DNA of 64,000 nt from Ga0077555 sp964500805 (GCA_964500805.1 CAZCQH010000002.1:62001-126000); one strand, 5' to 3'; numbered from the stretch's first letter, positions 1 to 8,484 are shown. Program-made: numbers and translations. Notes: generated from the sequence alone by a model not told the origin.

Positions 1-89
1 GAAATCGTTCCATTCTTTTTGCGAGGACCTGAAGATGCACGCGAGCCAGATTCAAGGTACATTGATCAGGTAGCAACATTGGAGGCTGC

Positions 90-2567
90 ATGTTGCGCGA
101 GAGGGTGCACCAAACCTCGCAGCTGCCCGAACCTCATTCAGCGGAACCACCAATTCAACGCGCATCGGCAGGCCGCATCGGTCACATTTGGTCAGTTCTG
201 TGGCAACGGACGGATCGTCCGCGGCTCAGCCATCTTGTCATCTTCTACCTTGCGTACGTTCTCGCTGGTGGTCTCGGGCAAGGTGTCGCCATCGTGCCGG
301 AAGTCAGCATAACCTTCTGGCCTCCGGCAGGCATTTTTCTTGTAACCCTGCTTCGCAGCAACACGAATACCTGGACGTGGTGGGTGCTTTTCGGTTGGGC
401 TGCGGAGATGACGTGCAATGCCATTTGGTTCAACAACGCCTTCTTGCCTGCTACGCTCTACTTTGGCGCAAATGCTCTCGAAGCCATGACCGGTGCGTGG
501 CTCCTACGTCGCTTCGCTTCGAGTCCGTTTCAGCTGGAAGAGCTCGGCAATGTCGTCGCCCTCGTGGTGCTCGCCGGGGGTGTGGCACCAACGGTCGGTG
601 CCAGTGTCGGCTGCACTGTTGATGCTGCCATCGGCAAGCATGCCTTCTCGACCTGCTGGCCGATGTGGTGGCTCGGAGACGGTAGTGGCCTGCTCATCTC
701 TGCGCCCATGACGTTCGTCGCCATCAGTGTGTGGAACGATCGGGCAGAGATCGCGACCCGGCGCTACTTGGAAGTGTTGAGCATCGCTCTCGTGATTCTG
801 CTCATCGGATATCTCGAGGCGACGGGCCGCTTGCCAACTGCATATGTCATGCTGCCGCCGCTGCTCTGGACTGCCGTCCGGTTTCAGTTGCCTGGAGCAG
901 TCATTGCGCTCGGCGGCATTACCCTGATGACGGCTGCTTTCACGGCACTCGGTGTCGGCGAGTTTGCGGGTACTCCCGAAAATCTGAGAGATAAGCTGCT
1001 TATGCTGAAGACGTTCTTCGGAATCGCTGCGATCTCGGCGATGATGGTGGCCGCGCTCGCAGCTCAGTATCGAAGGTCGCAGATCAGTCTGGTGAGGGCT
1101 AACGACGAGCTGGAGCGCCGGGTCGCGGAGCGCACAGCAGCACTGCGGGCAAACGAAGTCCACTTGCAGCGCAGCAGAAACCGTCTGAACCGCATCCTGC
1201 AGAGCTCGCCAGCTGGGATCATAGAGGCCGACAAGGACGGCCGCATGACTCTCGTCAATGAACGTTGGTGCACAATGCTCGGCTACACGGAGCCTGAACT
1301 CCTCCGCATGAGCGTGGTCGATGTCACGGATGAGGCCAGTCGACCCGGGACGGTCGAAGCTATCGCCCACCTGGCCGATGGCGGCTCAGATTATCAGATC
1401 GACAAGATATTTCGAAGAAAGGACGGTTCCCTGCTGCTGGCTGAGAGCCACGTGAGCGCGATTCGCTCGACCGATGGCACGCTGCACGGGTTCATCGCGA
1501 TCATTGTCGACATCGAAGAGCGCAAGCGCGCGCAAGAGCGCGAGCACCTGCTCACCCGCGAGGTTAACCACCGTGCGAAGAACATGCTCAGTCTGCTGCT
1601 GGCGATTGCGAGACAGACCATGGCCGGCGATCCACAGACTTTCGTGCAGCGCCTGAGTGATCGCATCCAGTCCTTGGCGGCCAGCCACGACGTGCTGGTG
1701 AACAGCGGCTGGCTGAATATTCCGCTTGTGGTGCTCGTGCGTTCGCAGCTCGAGCATTTCAAGGACGCCATCGGTACACGAATTCGCATTGCAGGTCCGG
1801 AACTCAAGATCAGCGCGGCGGCCGCGCAGGCGATCGGCTTGGCATTGCATGAGCTTTCCACCAACGCGGCGAAGTATGGAGCATTGTCCGACGACCAGGG
1901 CAAGGTCGAGATTACGTGGGATATTCGCCAGAGGGCCGGGGAAGCACGGTTCGTCATGGAGTGGCGTGAGTCCGGGGGGCCATCTGTGGTTCAACCCGAG
2001 CGGCAAGGCTTCGGCTCAACAGTCATCAGCAACATGGTGAAGATGAGCGTCGAGGGCCAGGTGCAGCTCGATTACCATTCGACCGGACTTGTGTGGCAGT
2101 TGATCTGCCCTGCCGAGAATGTACTGGAGGAAGGAAGGCCCGCATTCGCCGGAGCAGCGCCGATGCCACACTCACCTATGAAATCCAGCACTGGCTTGCG
2201 CCGTATTCTCGTTGTCGAGGACGAGGCGCTGATTGCGCTGGAGGTTGCTGACATGCTTCGCGATGCCGAGTTCGAAGTGCTCGGGCCGGCGGGATCAGTG
2301 AAGGACGCCCTTGTATTGCTGGATGAACAATCCTGCGACGCCGCTGTTCTCGACGTCAATCTGGGGAGCGCTACGTCGGAGCCGATTGCCGAGAGGCTTC
2401 TCGCCAGCAGCACGCCGGTCATCACCGTCTCGGGCTACGGGATCAATCAGCGGCCGAAAAGCTTTGGCAAGGCACCGCATCTCGACAAGCCGCTGCGATC
2501 CGAGCTGCTCATCCAGACTCTCAATCAGTGCCTCGCGTCGAGGGAAGCGCAAGGCGAGCAGAGCTGA
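90..2567 (+). CDS. MASE1-PAS-HWE hybrid sensor histidine kinase with C-terminal receiver
   Basis: This is a membrane-bound hybrid sensor kinase of 825 aa. The first ~310 residues hold about eight hydrophobic segments of MASE1 type, including the WPPAG segment. A short coiled region (ANDELERRVAERT) leads into a PAS domain at about 370-470. The transmitter begins with NHRAKN, whose His494 is the likely phosphorylation site. It also carries HELSTNAAKYGAL and the WRESGGP motif that define HWE kinases. A CheY-like receiver occupies about 710-815, with Asp755 in VLDVNLG as the probable acceptor. A GGAGG four bases before ATG 90 supports the start. HWE kinases of this kind often feed the PhyR/EcfG stress pathway in Alphaproteobacteria. 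The neighbouring EcfG-type promoters suggest that role here, but this is inference. The natural ligand cannot be read from the sequence. Confidence 0.9.
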   Translation: MLRERVHQTSQLPEPHSAEPPIQRASAGRIGHIWSVLWQRTDRPRLSHLVIFYLAYVLAGGLGQGVAIVPEVSITFWPPAGIFLVTLLRSNTNTWTWWVLFGWAAEMTCNAIWFNNAFLPATLYFGANALEAMTGAWLLRRFASSPFQLEELGNVVALVVLAGGVAPTVGASVGCTVDAAIGKHAFSTCWPMWWLGDGSGLLISAPMTFVAISVWNDRAEIATRRYLEVLSIALVILLIGYLEATGRLPTAYVMLPPLLWTAVRFQLPGAVIALGGITLMTAAFTALGVGEFAGTPENLRDKLLMLKTFFGIAAISAMMVAALAAQYRRSQISLVRANDELERRVAERTAALRANEVHLQRSRNRLNRILQSSPAGIIEADKDGRMTLVNERWCTMLGYTEPELLRMSVVDVTDEASRPGTVEAIAHLADGGSDYQIDKIFRRKDGSLLLAESHVSAIRSTDGTLHGFIAIIVDIEERKRAQEREHLLTREVNHRAKNMLSLLLAIARQTMAGDPQTFVQRLSDRIQSLAASHDVLVNSGWLNIPLVVLVRSQLEHFKDAIGTRIRIAGPELKISAAAAQAIGLALHELSTNAAKYGALSDDQGKVEITWDIRQRAGEARFVMEWRESGGPSVVQPERQGFGSTVISNMVKMSVEGQVQLDYHSTGLVWQLICPAENVLEEGRPAFAGAAPMPHSPMKSSTGLRRILVVEDEALIALEVADMLRDAEFEVLGPAGSVKDALVLLDEQSCDAAVLDVNLGSATSEPIAERLLASSTPVITVSGYGINQRPKSFGKAPHLDKPLRSELLIQTLNQCLASREAQGEQS

Positions 2568-2983
2568 CGCGAGGTTCACAGTGACTGAGCGGGGAGCCGC
2601 ATTCATTCGGCTCTCTTCACGGTTAGGACACCTGTCGGCTCCAAATGCGCCAGATGACCTTGGCCGAGGTTCGATGTCCTGCTCGCGCAACAAGGAAAGA
2701 AGCTCATCCATCGACGCTAACTCTTCGCGTGCGTTGGGGCGATTGAGCTTTCCGTTCACGATGGGTGGCAGCGGAGATGGCCTGATCAACTGCTCAACGA
2801 TGCGTAAGGAGAGACGCCAGAAATTCAGGTTGGTGTCCTCCGGCGCAGCAGTCTCACCGGACAGCGGGAACAATCGTACCGGTCTGCCGTTCTGGCATGC
2901 ATGCAGCTCAGGTCAGAAATGGATGCAGCATGCCGTCAGGTCTGTGGCGCCGCTGACGTCGGCCGCGGATTGCAGAGATCGAC
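2568..2983. other. Intergenic stretch between sensor kinase and mgtC-like gene
   Basis: I see no convincing gene in these 416 bases. A minus-strand frame stays open from 2873 back into the kinase, but it has no recognisable domain and runs antisense to a real gene, so it is not called. The only functional signal seen is the EcfG-type promoter at 2867-2891. Confidence 0.5.
2867..2891 (+). promoter_or_regulatory. EcfG-type general stress promoter (GGAAC-N16-CGTT) for the MgtC gene
   Basis: GGAAC lies at 2867-2871 and CGTT at 2888-2891, separated by exactly 16 bases. This is the consensus of the alphaproteobacterial extracytoplasmic sigma factor EcfG. It sits about 90 bases before the GTG start of the MgtC-family gene on the same strand. 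Two further matches precede the next two stress-type transcription units, which makes chance unlikely. Confidence 0.7.
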
Positions 2984-3499
2984 GTGACCGGTATCGCCAA
3001 TTGGTTCGACAGTGTGCGTACTTCTACGCCAGAGGGCATCATCTTTGTCCGGCTGCTGCTAGCTGCGTTGCTGGGCGGGCTTGTCGGATTGGATCGTGAA
3101 ATAAAGCGTCGCCCGGCCGGGCTGCGCACGCACATGCTGATTGCAACAGCGGCAGCATTGCTCACGATCATAACGATCGAGGTTCTCCATGACACGCGCC
3201 TCACTGATCTCAGCACCAGGGGTGATCCGATCCGGATAATCGAGGCTGTGACGGCGGGTGTCGCTTTCCTCGCGGCAGGGGCCATTATCCAAGCGCGCGA
3301 GACGGTAATCGGCGTGACGACCGGGGCGAGCATGTGGATGGTCGGAGCGCTCGGTGTCGCCGCGGGAATGGGCGATTACACAATCGCCGTCATGGCCACG
3401 GTATTGACGCTGATCATCCTCGCGCTCATCTCTCGTTTTGAGCAGCACATCAATTCGTCGAAAGAAGGCTCGGAGTCGAATGACTCTGCCAAACGATGA
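2984..3499 (+). CDS. MgtC/SapB-family inner-membrane protein
   Basis: The 171-aa product has the MgtC/SapB pattern. It carries FVRLLLAALLGGLVGLDRE followed by RPAGLRTHMLI, then four to five hydrophobic helices including VTAGVAFLAAGAII and VTTGASMWMVGALGVAAG. MgtC-family proteins are inner-membrane proteins linked to magnesium limitation, acid tolerance and inhibition of the ATP synthase. This length fits the short form without a large C-terminal domain. The start is GTG at 2984, with only a weak purine stretch before it. An EcfG-type promoter at 2867-2891 suggests general-stress control. The family assignment is secure; the exact role is not. Confidence 0.87.
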   Translation: MTGIANWFDSVRTSTPEGIIFVRLLLAALLGGLVGLDREIKRRPAGLRTHMLIATAAALLTIITIEVLHDTRLTDLSTRGDPIRIIEAVTAGVAFLAAGAIIQARETVIGVTTGASMWMVGALGVAAGMGDYTIAVMATVLTLIILALISRFEQHINSSKEGSESNDSAKR

Positions 3500-3815
3500 T
3501 CTGAGGCGCTCGCTCGCTCATTGCAGATCGCGCGCGCACGCCGAGAACGCGATGCTGCGAAAGCAGATCCGGACCTACCGATAACATCCTGGAACGAAAA
3601 TGTCGGGTCCGTCGTTACCAGTACGATGCGAGCGGACGGGTAACCCATTCCTCGCGGCGACCGATTCGGAGGCTTGTTGGCGCGGCGTTTCCCAACGCAC
3701 ACTGACATGCTTTGGTGTTTCCTCGTGCCAACAGGCAAGCACTCGTCGTGAGCTGTCTTTCTCAGGCTTTGAGCCGGTCGCAGATCCAATGAGCAACGCA
3801 CAGGAGAAATCAGAT
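3500..3815. other. Intergenic stretch carrying the EcfG-type promoter of the DUF883 operon
   Basis: No gene is supported in these 316 bases. The frame of the downstream DUF883 gene is open back to 3600, but the ribosome-binding site and homology point to a start at 3816. The promoter at 3591-3616 would give a leader of roughly 190 bases. Confidence 0.5.
3591..3616 (+). promoter_or_regulatory. EcfG-type general stress promoter (GGAAC-N17-CGTT)
   Basis: GGAAC is at 3591-3595 and CGTT at 3613-3616, with a 17-base spacer. Both elements match the EcfG consensus exactly. It is the second of three such promoters within 2.1 kb and precedes the DUF883/membrane-protein pair. Confidence 0.72.
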
Positions 3816-4034
3816 ATGGCTACCATGGACGAGCGGATCGACGTTTCGAAGAAATCCATGCAGGAGATGGGTGCCGCGACGGGCGACAAGATCGCAGATG
3901 CCGCCGAGCAGGCGGGTGTGGTCGCCCAGCAGCAAATGGATCGTCTTGCCGACGCAATCAGGCGCAAGCCTGTGCAAGCCGCCGGAATTGCCGCTGGCCT
4001 CGGATTCGTGTTGGCTCTGCTGGCCCGACGCTAA
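3816..4034 (+). CDS. DUF883 (ElaB/YqjD-like) membrane-anchored stress protein
   Basis: This small protein of 72 aa has a polar, Ala/Gln/Asp-rich helical N-terminal part. A single C-terminal transmembrane helix follows, seen as PVQAAGIAAGLGFVLALLARR. That layout matches DUF883 proteins such as ElaB and YqjD, which are tail-anchored inner-membrane proteins reported to bind ribosomes in stationary phase. An AGGAGA eight bases before ATG 3816 decides the start; a second ATG at 3789 in the same frame lacks such a site. It lies 11 bases before a second membrane-protein gene and probably shares its transcript. An EcfG-type promoter stands upstream. Confidence 0.78.
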   Translation: MATMDERIDVSKKSMQEMGAATGDKIADAAEQAGVVAQQQMDRLADAIRRKPVQAAGIAAGLGFVLALLARR

Positions 4035-4045
4035 GGGAGGCTAGG

Positions 4046-4459
4046 ATGTTGGGAGCGCTGACTCGGTACGCCGCCAGTCGTGCTGTCCACGGTGTGACGG
4101 AAGGTATCGTGCGCCGCGCAACCTGGGGCGGAGCGGCGGCGGTGTTCGGTCTGATCGGGCTGTTCGCCGCCGTCATCGTCGTCTTCTGGTGGCTGGAGCG
4201 GCATTACAGCCGCGAGGTTGCCGGCCTCTTCGTGGTTGTGGGCAGTTTCATCCTTGCGGCAATCGCCGCTTCGATGCCCGCGCTAATCGAGCGCATCCAG
4301 GCGAAAACTATGCAGACGCCGTCCGAAGCCGCATCGGAAGTCGCTTCTGCAGTGGTTGAGGACACCAGGGAGGCGTTGGATTACGTTGGGCCGCTTCGAT
4401 TGGTCGGCAGCGCCTTCATGGTCGGTTTGGGGATGGGGAGACGGGTGGCGAAGAAGTAG
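4046..4459 (+). CDS. Small membrane protein, phage-holin-superfamily-like
   Basis: The 137-aa product has two adjacent hydrophobic helices at about residues 27-50 (AAVFGLIGLFAAVIVVFWWLE) and 58-80. A third weak one lies near the C-terminus, which ends in a basic GRRVAKK tail. This resembles the holin-X/DUF1469-like proteins that accompany DUF883 proteins in proteobacteria; a true lytic holin role is unlikely here. GGGAGG ends about six bases before ATG 4046. The gene is cotranscribed with the DUF883 gene and so falls under the same EcfG-type promoter. The family match is by topology and neighbourhood only. Confidence 0.65.
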   Translation: MLGALTRYAASRAVHGVTEGIVRRATWGGAAAVFGLIGLFAAVIVVFWWLERHYSREVAGLFVVVGSFILAAIAASMPALIERIQAKTMQTPSEAASEVASAVVEDTREALDYVGPLRLVGSAFMVGLGMGRRVAKK

Positions 4460-4786
4460 AGGAAAGGTCGGGGGTATGGCCGAAACAAACTGGTCAACGT
4501 GGAAAGGTTGCGGCTCACCCCCTATCAGCGTGCCCGTGCGATCGTCAGTGCCCTAGGCTCCTAGCTGAAAATTGGCCTGCATGAATGCCCACAGACCGGC
4601 GATAAGCAACTGTCGTGAGGGGTGTGGGCGAAATCGAAAATAGCCCCTTAAGTATTCATCTGGAACGACAGCACCTGGGGACGACAGCAGCGCTGTGCCG
4701 ATGCGTCGACGCATCGCCCCATCATCCCATCACATCGCAGAAGCCACGGACGAGTAAAGTCCAAAGCTCAAGAGTTGGCGGGTGCG

Positions 4787-4821
4787 AAAAAGCCAGTTCG
4801 CGCGGGGGGACGCGAACTGGC
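4787..4821 (-). terminator. Perfect 11-bp hairpin followed by TTTTT on the minus strand
   Basis: GCCAGTTCGCG (4792-4802) and CGCGAACTGGC (4811-4821) form a perfect 11-bp stem with an 8-base loop. On the minus strand the stem is followed directly by TTTTT (4791-4787), the form of a Rho-independent terminator. No minus-strand gene ends here, so an unannotated short transcript from about 4.8-5.1 kb is possible. Confidence 0.55.
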
Positions 4822-4954
4822 GGCCTCTGTCCCCGACATGGCCACCCGCGGGGGGATCGGGTGGCTGGGAGGTTTCGTCGGGTTGGCGTGCGGTTAATGC
4901 GCGATCAGGAAATTGGTTTCATAGTTTTCGGTCCATACGATCCCGAAGAAGCGG

Positions 4955-4979
4955 GGAACTGAAGACAGGTCGGAACGTT
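4955..4979 (+). promoter_or_regulatory. EcfG-type general stress promoter (GGAAC-N16-CGTT) for the DUF892 gene
   Basis: GGAAC at 4955-4959 and CGTT at 4976-4979 are separated by 16 bases, an exact EcfG consensus. The CGTT lies about 125 bases before the ATG of the ferritin-like DUF892 gene. Confidence 0.72.
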
Positions 4980-5103
4980 GACGTGCTGCCCGATGCGACC
5001 AGCGTTTGATGTGGGAAGTCAACGCGGAAACTCGCGTCGCGACGCCATCATGCGCCCTCCATCCCATTCGCAGCACCGAGCCACGTCGACAAGGATCGAT
5101 CAA

Positions 5104-5685
5104 ATGCAAACCCTCGCCGAACTGTTCCAGGACACATTGAAGGATGTCTACTACGCCGAGAAAACATTGGTGAAAACGCTACCCAAGCTGGCCAAGAAAG
5201 CGAGCTCGGAAGAATTGAAGTCCGCTCTCAATGAGCATGCGGAAGAGACCGAAGGTCAGGTGGAGAGACTGGATAAAATTTTCAAAAGTCTTGGTATGCG
5301 CACGCAGGGCAAAGAGTGTCCGGCCATCAAAGGGCTTGTTGAAGAAACCGAAGAGGCGATCAAGTCGGCCAAGGATTCCGCAGTGCTGGATGTTGCCTTG
5401 ATCGGCTGCGCGCAGGCCGTCGAGCACTACGAAATTGCCCGCTATGGTACGCTTCGGGCCTGGGCGCATGAACTCGGCCATGAAGAAGCTCATCAACTTC
5501 TTCAGGAGACGTTGGAGGAGGAGGAAGCCTGCGATCACAGGCTCACCGATCTTGCCGAAGAGCTGAATGCCACCGCCAACGAAGAAGAAACAAGCGAGGA
5601 GGACGAAGAAGAAGCGCCGCCCGCGCGGAAGTCTGCTCGCCAGTCACGTCAGCGGCAATCACAGGGCACGCGCAAATCCGCCTGA
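5104..5685 (+). CDS. DUF892 (YciE/YciF) ferritin-like stress protein with acidic-basic tail
   Basis: The first ~160 residues match YciE/YciF ferritin-like proteins: MQTLAELFQDTLKDVYYAEK, then EHAEETEGQVERLDKIF, then AVEHYEIARYGTLRAWA. These are four-helix bundles with Glu/His pairs that could bind a di-metal centre, linked to general and osmotic stress. The last ~35 residues are unusual: an acidic run (EEETSEEDEEEA) followed by a Ser/Arg/Lys/Gln-rich basic end. This may be a disordered nucleic-acid-binding tail. AAGGA eight bases before ATG 5104 fixes the start. An EcfG-type promoter precedes the gene. A short hairpin TCCGC/GCGGA overlaps the stop. Confidence 0.85.
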   Translation: MQTLAELFQDTLKDVYYAEKTLVKTLPKLAKKASSEELKSALNEHAEETEGQVERLDKIFKSLGMRTQGKECPAIKGLVEETEEAIKSAKDSAVLDVALIGCAQAVEHYEIARYGTLRAWAHELGHEEAHQLLQETLEEEEACDHRLTDLAEELNATANEEETSEEDEEEAPPARKSARQSRQRQSQGTRKSA

Positions 5686-5721
5686 GCGGACGTAGGCCCC
5701 ACTTGTTAGGACGGGCGGCGA

Positions 5722-7848
5722 TCAGTGCAATGTGCGCGAAACTGGCGTGAGTGCGGCGGCTTCTATCTCGTCAAGCTTCGACCCTGGCCGGTAGCCCTCG
5801 ACGGTGCGCGACAGAACGGTCCGTATCGAATCGATGCGGCCTGCCGCCATGGCAGCTTGCAAGGATTGCAGCGCGTCGCGTAACTCGCCGAGCGTGAGTG
5901 ACGGCTCATTGTTGCGGCGAATGCGGGGATGCTCAGTGGGGGTCGTTCTCTCGTCCAGCAATAGCTCCTCGTAAAGTTTCTCACCCGGGCGGAGCCCGAT
6001 GTAGCTGATGCGGATGTCGCCATCAGGGTTTTGCTCGTCCTGCACCTCAAGACCCATCAGACGGATCATGGTTCGCGCCAGGTCGTCGATCTTGATCGCC
6101 TCGCCCATGTCGAGCACGAAGACCTCGCCGCCTTTCGCCATTGCACTCGCCTGAATGACGAGTGTTGCCGCTTCGGGAATGGACATGAAATAACGCACCA
6201 CCTTCGGGTCGGTGACGGTGACCGGACCGCCGTCTTTTATCTGCTGCTTGAAACGCTGGACGACGGAACCTGAGCTGCCAAGCACGTTGCCGAAACGCAC
6301 CATGGAGAAGATCGTGCCTGGGCTTGCTTGGGCGTACGCTTGGAATACCAGCTCGGCAAGCCGCTTGCTTGCGCCCATCACGTTGGTCGGGCGGACTGCC
6401 TTATCGGTCGAGATCAGGACGACGCGCTCCACTCCGGTCTTGGCCGCGACCTCAGCCAGCACCACGGTCCCGAACGTGTTGTTCCGAAGGCCAACAATCG
6501 GATTGGCCTCGACGATGGGAACATGCTTGTAGGCGGCCGCGTGGTAGATCGTCTCGACGCGATGGCGTTCGATCGTTTTCTGAAGAAACTCGGAATCGAG
6601 CACGGAGCCCAGGACGCCCACAATCACCGGACGAGGGACGTGCGCAAGCTGGCGATCCAGCGCGTCGTTGATCTCGGTCTCCACAGTGTAGAGCGCGGCT
6701 TCGGAGCTATCGAGCAGAACGAGCGTTTGCGGTTGCTGGCGCACGATCTGACGCGCGAGTTCGCCACCTATCGTGCCCCCGGCGCCGGTCACCAGCACCG
6801 ATTTGCCGCGGACCGGACGCGAGAGCAGGCTGACGTCCGGCGGAACGGGGTCGCGGCCGAGCACATCATCGATGTCAATCGGCTTCAGATCAGCGATGGC
6901 CACCCGGCCCGTCGCAATGTCCTCCATCGACGGTACCGTCTTGACTCGGACCGGATGCACAGAAATGGCTTTGATGGCCTCGCGTCGTTCGCGCCGATGG
7001 CGCTCGGGCAGGGCTAGGAGAACGTCCTTGACCTGGTCGCGCTCAATGAGCCGTGGCAACTTGTCAACCTTGAACACCTTAAGATTGCCGATGCGCTGGC
7101 CGATGAGACTGGGAGTGTCGTCGATGAACCCAACCGGCTCGCAGCTGCCTTCGCGACGCAGCGCCTCGAGGAGCCGAACGCCCAGATCGCCGGCGCCGTA
7201 GATCACGACGCGACGTTTATCCAGGACGGCGCGCTGCTTGGCCTCGCGCTGTCCGACCAAGACGAAGGTCGCAAGCTCGCGGCTGCTCCATACCAGCAGA
7301 AACGCGAACAGGCCGTAAAGCAGGATCGTGGATCGCGGAACTACGCGGCTCGGATCACCCGTCCCGATTGTCATCAGCACGACCAAGCCCCAAAGCAAGA
7401 CCGAGAGACATGTCGCCAGCAGTATCTGCCAAGCACCGCGCCGCCCGATGAAGCGCGTCACCAGCCGATAGAGACCTAGGGCGTGATAGGTGGTCACAGC
7501 GATGATCGGGGCGGCCGCCAGAACGACCCAAAGCAGCGCATTCTCCGGCAAATAGAAGGCGCCCTTGCGCACTGAAAATGCAAGCCAAACGGCAAGGGTG
7601 ATCAGTACCGCATCACTGGCGAGCAGCATTGCCCGCTTGATGATGCGGGGCTGGGCAAGAATCCAGCTTCGGGCGCCGGCTATTGCGTCGCTCCAATCGA
7701 TCGAGCTGCCATTCCGAAACTGCAAGCAATGGCTCCCCGCGAGGCCGAGACGCTTGGCTGCATGGCTATGACACGTGAGTGACGCCACTCTAGCCGTTCG
7801 GTCCGATGCTTTACAATGTCCGCCTTCGTCGCGTGGCCGCTGATCCAC
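5722..7848 (-). CDS. Membrane-bound NDP-sugar 4,6-dehydratase/epimerase (FlaA1/CapD/WbpM family)
   Basis: This 708-aa protein belongs to the large WbpM/CapD family that converts UDP-GlcNAc-type sugars for O-antigen, capsule or exopolysaccharide. About four transmembrane helices lie in residues 75-200. A first CoA/NAD-binding-like fold follows (VVIYGAGDLG). The catalytic SDR domain begins at about 345 with VLVTGAGGTIGGELA. The active-site region reads STDKAVRPTNVMGASK, where a Ser-x-x-Lys arrangement replaces the usual Tyr-x-x-x-Lys; this is typical of the large membrane forms. The ATG at 7848 gives an atypical hydrophilic leader. A TTG at 7725, preceded by GGGGAG, would give a start more like that of homologues. 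It stands alone with no other polysaccharide genes nearby. Confidence 0.85.
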   Translation of the reverse strand: MDQRPRDEGGHCKASDRTARVASLTCHSHAAKRLGLAGSHCLQFRNGSSIDWSDAIAGARSWILAQPRIIKRAMLLASDAVLITLAVWLAFSVRKGAFYLPENALLWVVLAAAPIIAVTTYHALGLYRLVTRFIGRRGAWQILLATCLSVLLWGLVVLMTIGTGDPSRVVPRSTILLYGLFAFLLVWSSRELATFVLVGQREAKQRAVLDKRRVVIYGAGDLGVRLLEALRREGSCEPVGFIDDTPSLIGQRIGNLKVFKVDKLPRLIERDQVKDVLLALPERHRRERREAIKAISVHPVRVKTVPSMEDIATGRVAIADLKPIDIDDVLGRDPVPPDVSLLSRPVRGKSVLVTGAGGTIGGELARQIVRQQPQTLVLLDSSEAALYTVETEINDALDRQLAHVPRPVIVGVLGSVLDSEFLQKTIERHRVETIYHAAAYKHVPIVEANPIVGLRNNTFGTVVLAEVAAKTGVERVVLISTDKAVRPTNVMGASKRLAELVFQAYAQASPGTIFSMVRFGNVLGSSGSVVQRFKQQIKDGGPVTVTDPKVVRYFMSIPEAATLVIQASAMAKGGEVFVLDMGEAIKIDDLARTMIRLMGLEVQDEQNPDGDIRISYIGLRPGEKLYEELLLDERTTPTEHPRIRRNNEPSLTLGELRDALQSLQAAMAAGRIDSIRTVLSRTVEGYRPGSKLDEIEAAALTPVSRTLH

Positions 7849-7881
7849 AGCTCAGCCAGCGATCGGCCAGCGGCGGAAACG

Positions 7882-8484
7882 CTATAACATCTTTCGAGAG
7901 CGGATTGCGGCCGCCAACGTGCCTTCGTCGAGGTAGTCGAGCTCGCCGCCCACCGGCACACCCTGTTGCAGGGCAGACACTTTGACTCCGCTCGCTGATA
8001 GCTGCTCCCGGATGTAATGCGCGGTCGATTGACCTTCGACGGTCGCGTTAAGAGCCAGCAATATCTCAGCGACAGGAGGCTTGGCTCGGTCCACCAAGGC
8101 GGTGATGCTCAGTTGATCCGGCCCGATACCGTCGAGTGGCGACAGGTGCCCGCCAAGTACATGGTAGATCCCCGCCACGACGCCAGCACGCTCAAGGGCC
8201 CAAAGATCCGCTACTTCCTCGACAACGACAATGAGGGACTGATCGCGGCGCTCATCTCGGCAAATCGTGCATGGAGATTGCGTGTCAACATTACCACAGG
8301 TTGGACACGTGACGATCTTCCGGGCGGCTTCGCCAAGGGCAGCCGCGAGTGGCTCGAGCAGATCGGCTCGGCGCTTCAGAAGGGTAAGCGCCGCCTTGCG
8401 CGCGGACCGGGGCCCGAGGCCTGGCAGGCGCGCCAGAAGCTGCACCAAACGTTCGATTTCAGGGCCTGCTGTTTTGCGCGCCAT
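7882..8484 (-). CDS. recR: Recombination mediator protein RecR
   Basis: The 200-aa length is standard for RecR. It has the N-terminal helix-hairpin-helix (LARLPGLGPRSARKAALTLL) and a four-cysteine zinc finger (CPTCGNVDTQSPCTIC). A Toprim domain starts at LIVVVEEVADLWALE, and the Walker-B-like ALNATVEGQSTAHYI segment follows. RecR acts with RecO, and with RecF at gaps, to load RecA on SSB-coated single-stranded DNA. In many Alphaproteobacteria recR follows dnaX and ybaB, but neither gene is next to it here. Confidence 0.95.
   Translation of the reverse strand: MARKTAGPEIERLVQLLARLPGLGPRSARKAALTLLKRRADLLEPLAAALGEAARKIVTCPTCGNVDTQSPCTICRDERRDQSLIVVVEEVADLWALERAGVVAGIYHVLGGHLSPLDGIGPDQLSITALVDRAKPPVAEILLALNATVEGQSTAHYIREQLSASGVKVSALQQGVPVGGELDYLDEGTLAAAIRSRKML

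Larger units (their letters stand above)
4460..5103. other. Long intergenic region with a hairpin and an EcfG-type promoter
   Basis: No protein gene is supported in these 644 bases. Frames on both strands are open for up to ~115 codons but have no domain and run through a perfect hairpin. The region holds a minus-strand intrinsic terminator (4787-4821) and the promoter of the DUF892 gene (4955-4979). Confidence 0.5.

Noticed and set aside
2295..2873. 192-codon minus-strand frame after the sensor kinase
   Set aside because: More than half lies antisense to the kinase receiver, with no domain or ribosome-binding site recognised.
4046..4459. Phage holin, hence prophage remnant
   Set aside because: Holin-superfamily topology is common in chromosomal stress genes beside DUF883; no other phage gene is present.
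4615..4962. 115-codon plus-strand frame in the 4.5-5.1 kb gap
   Set aside because: It runs through a perfect hairpin, has random-looking composition and no recognisable family.
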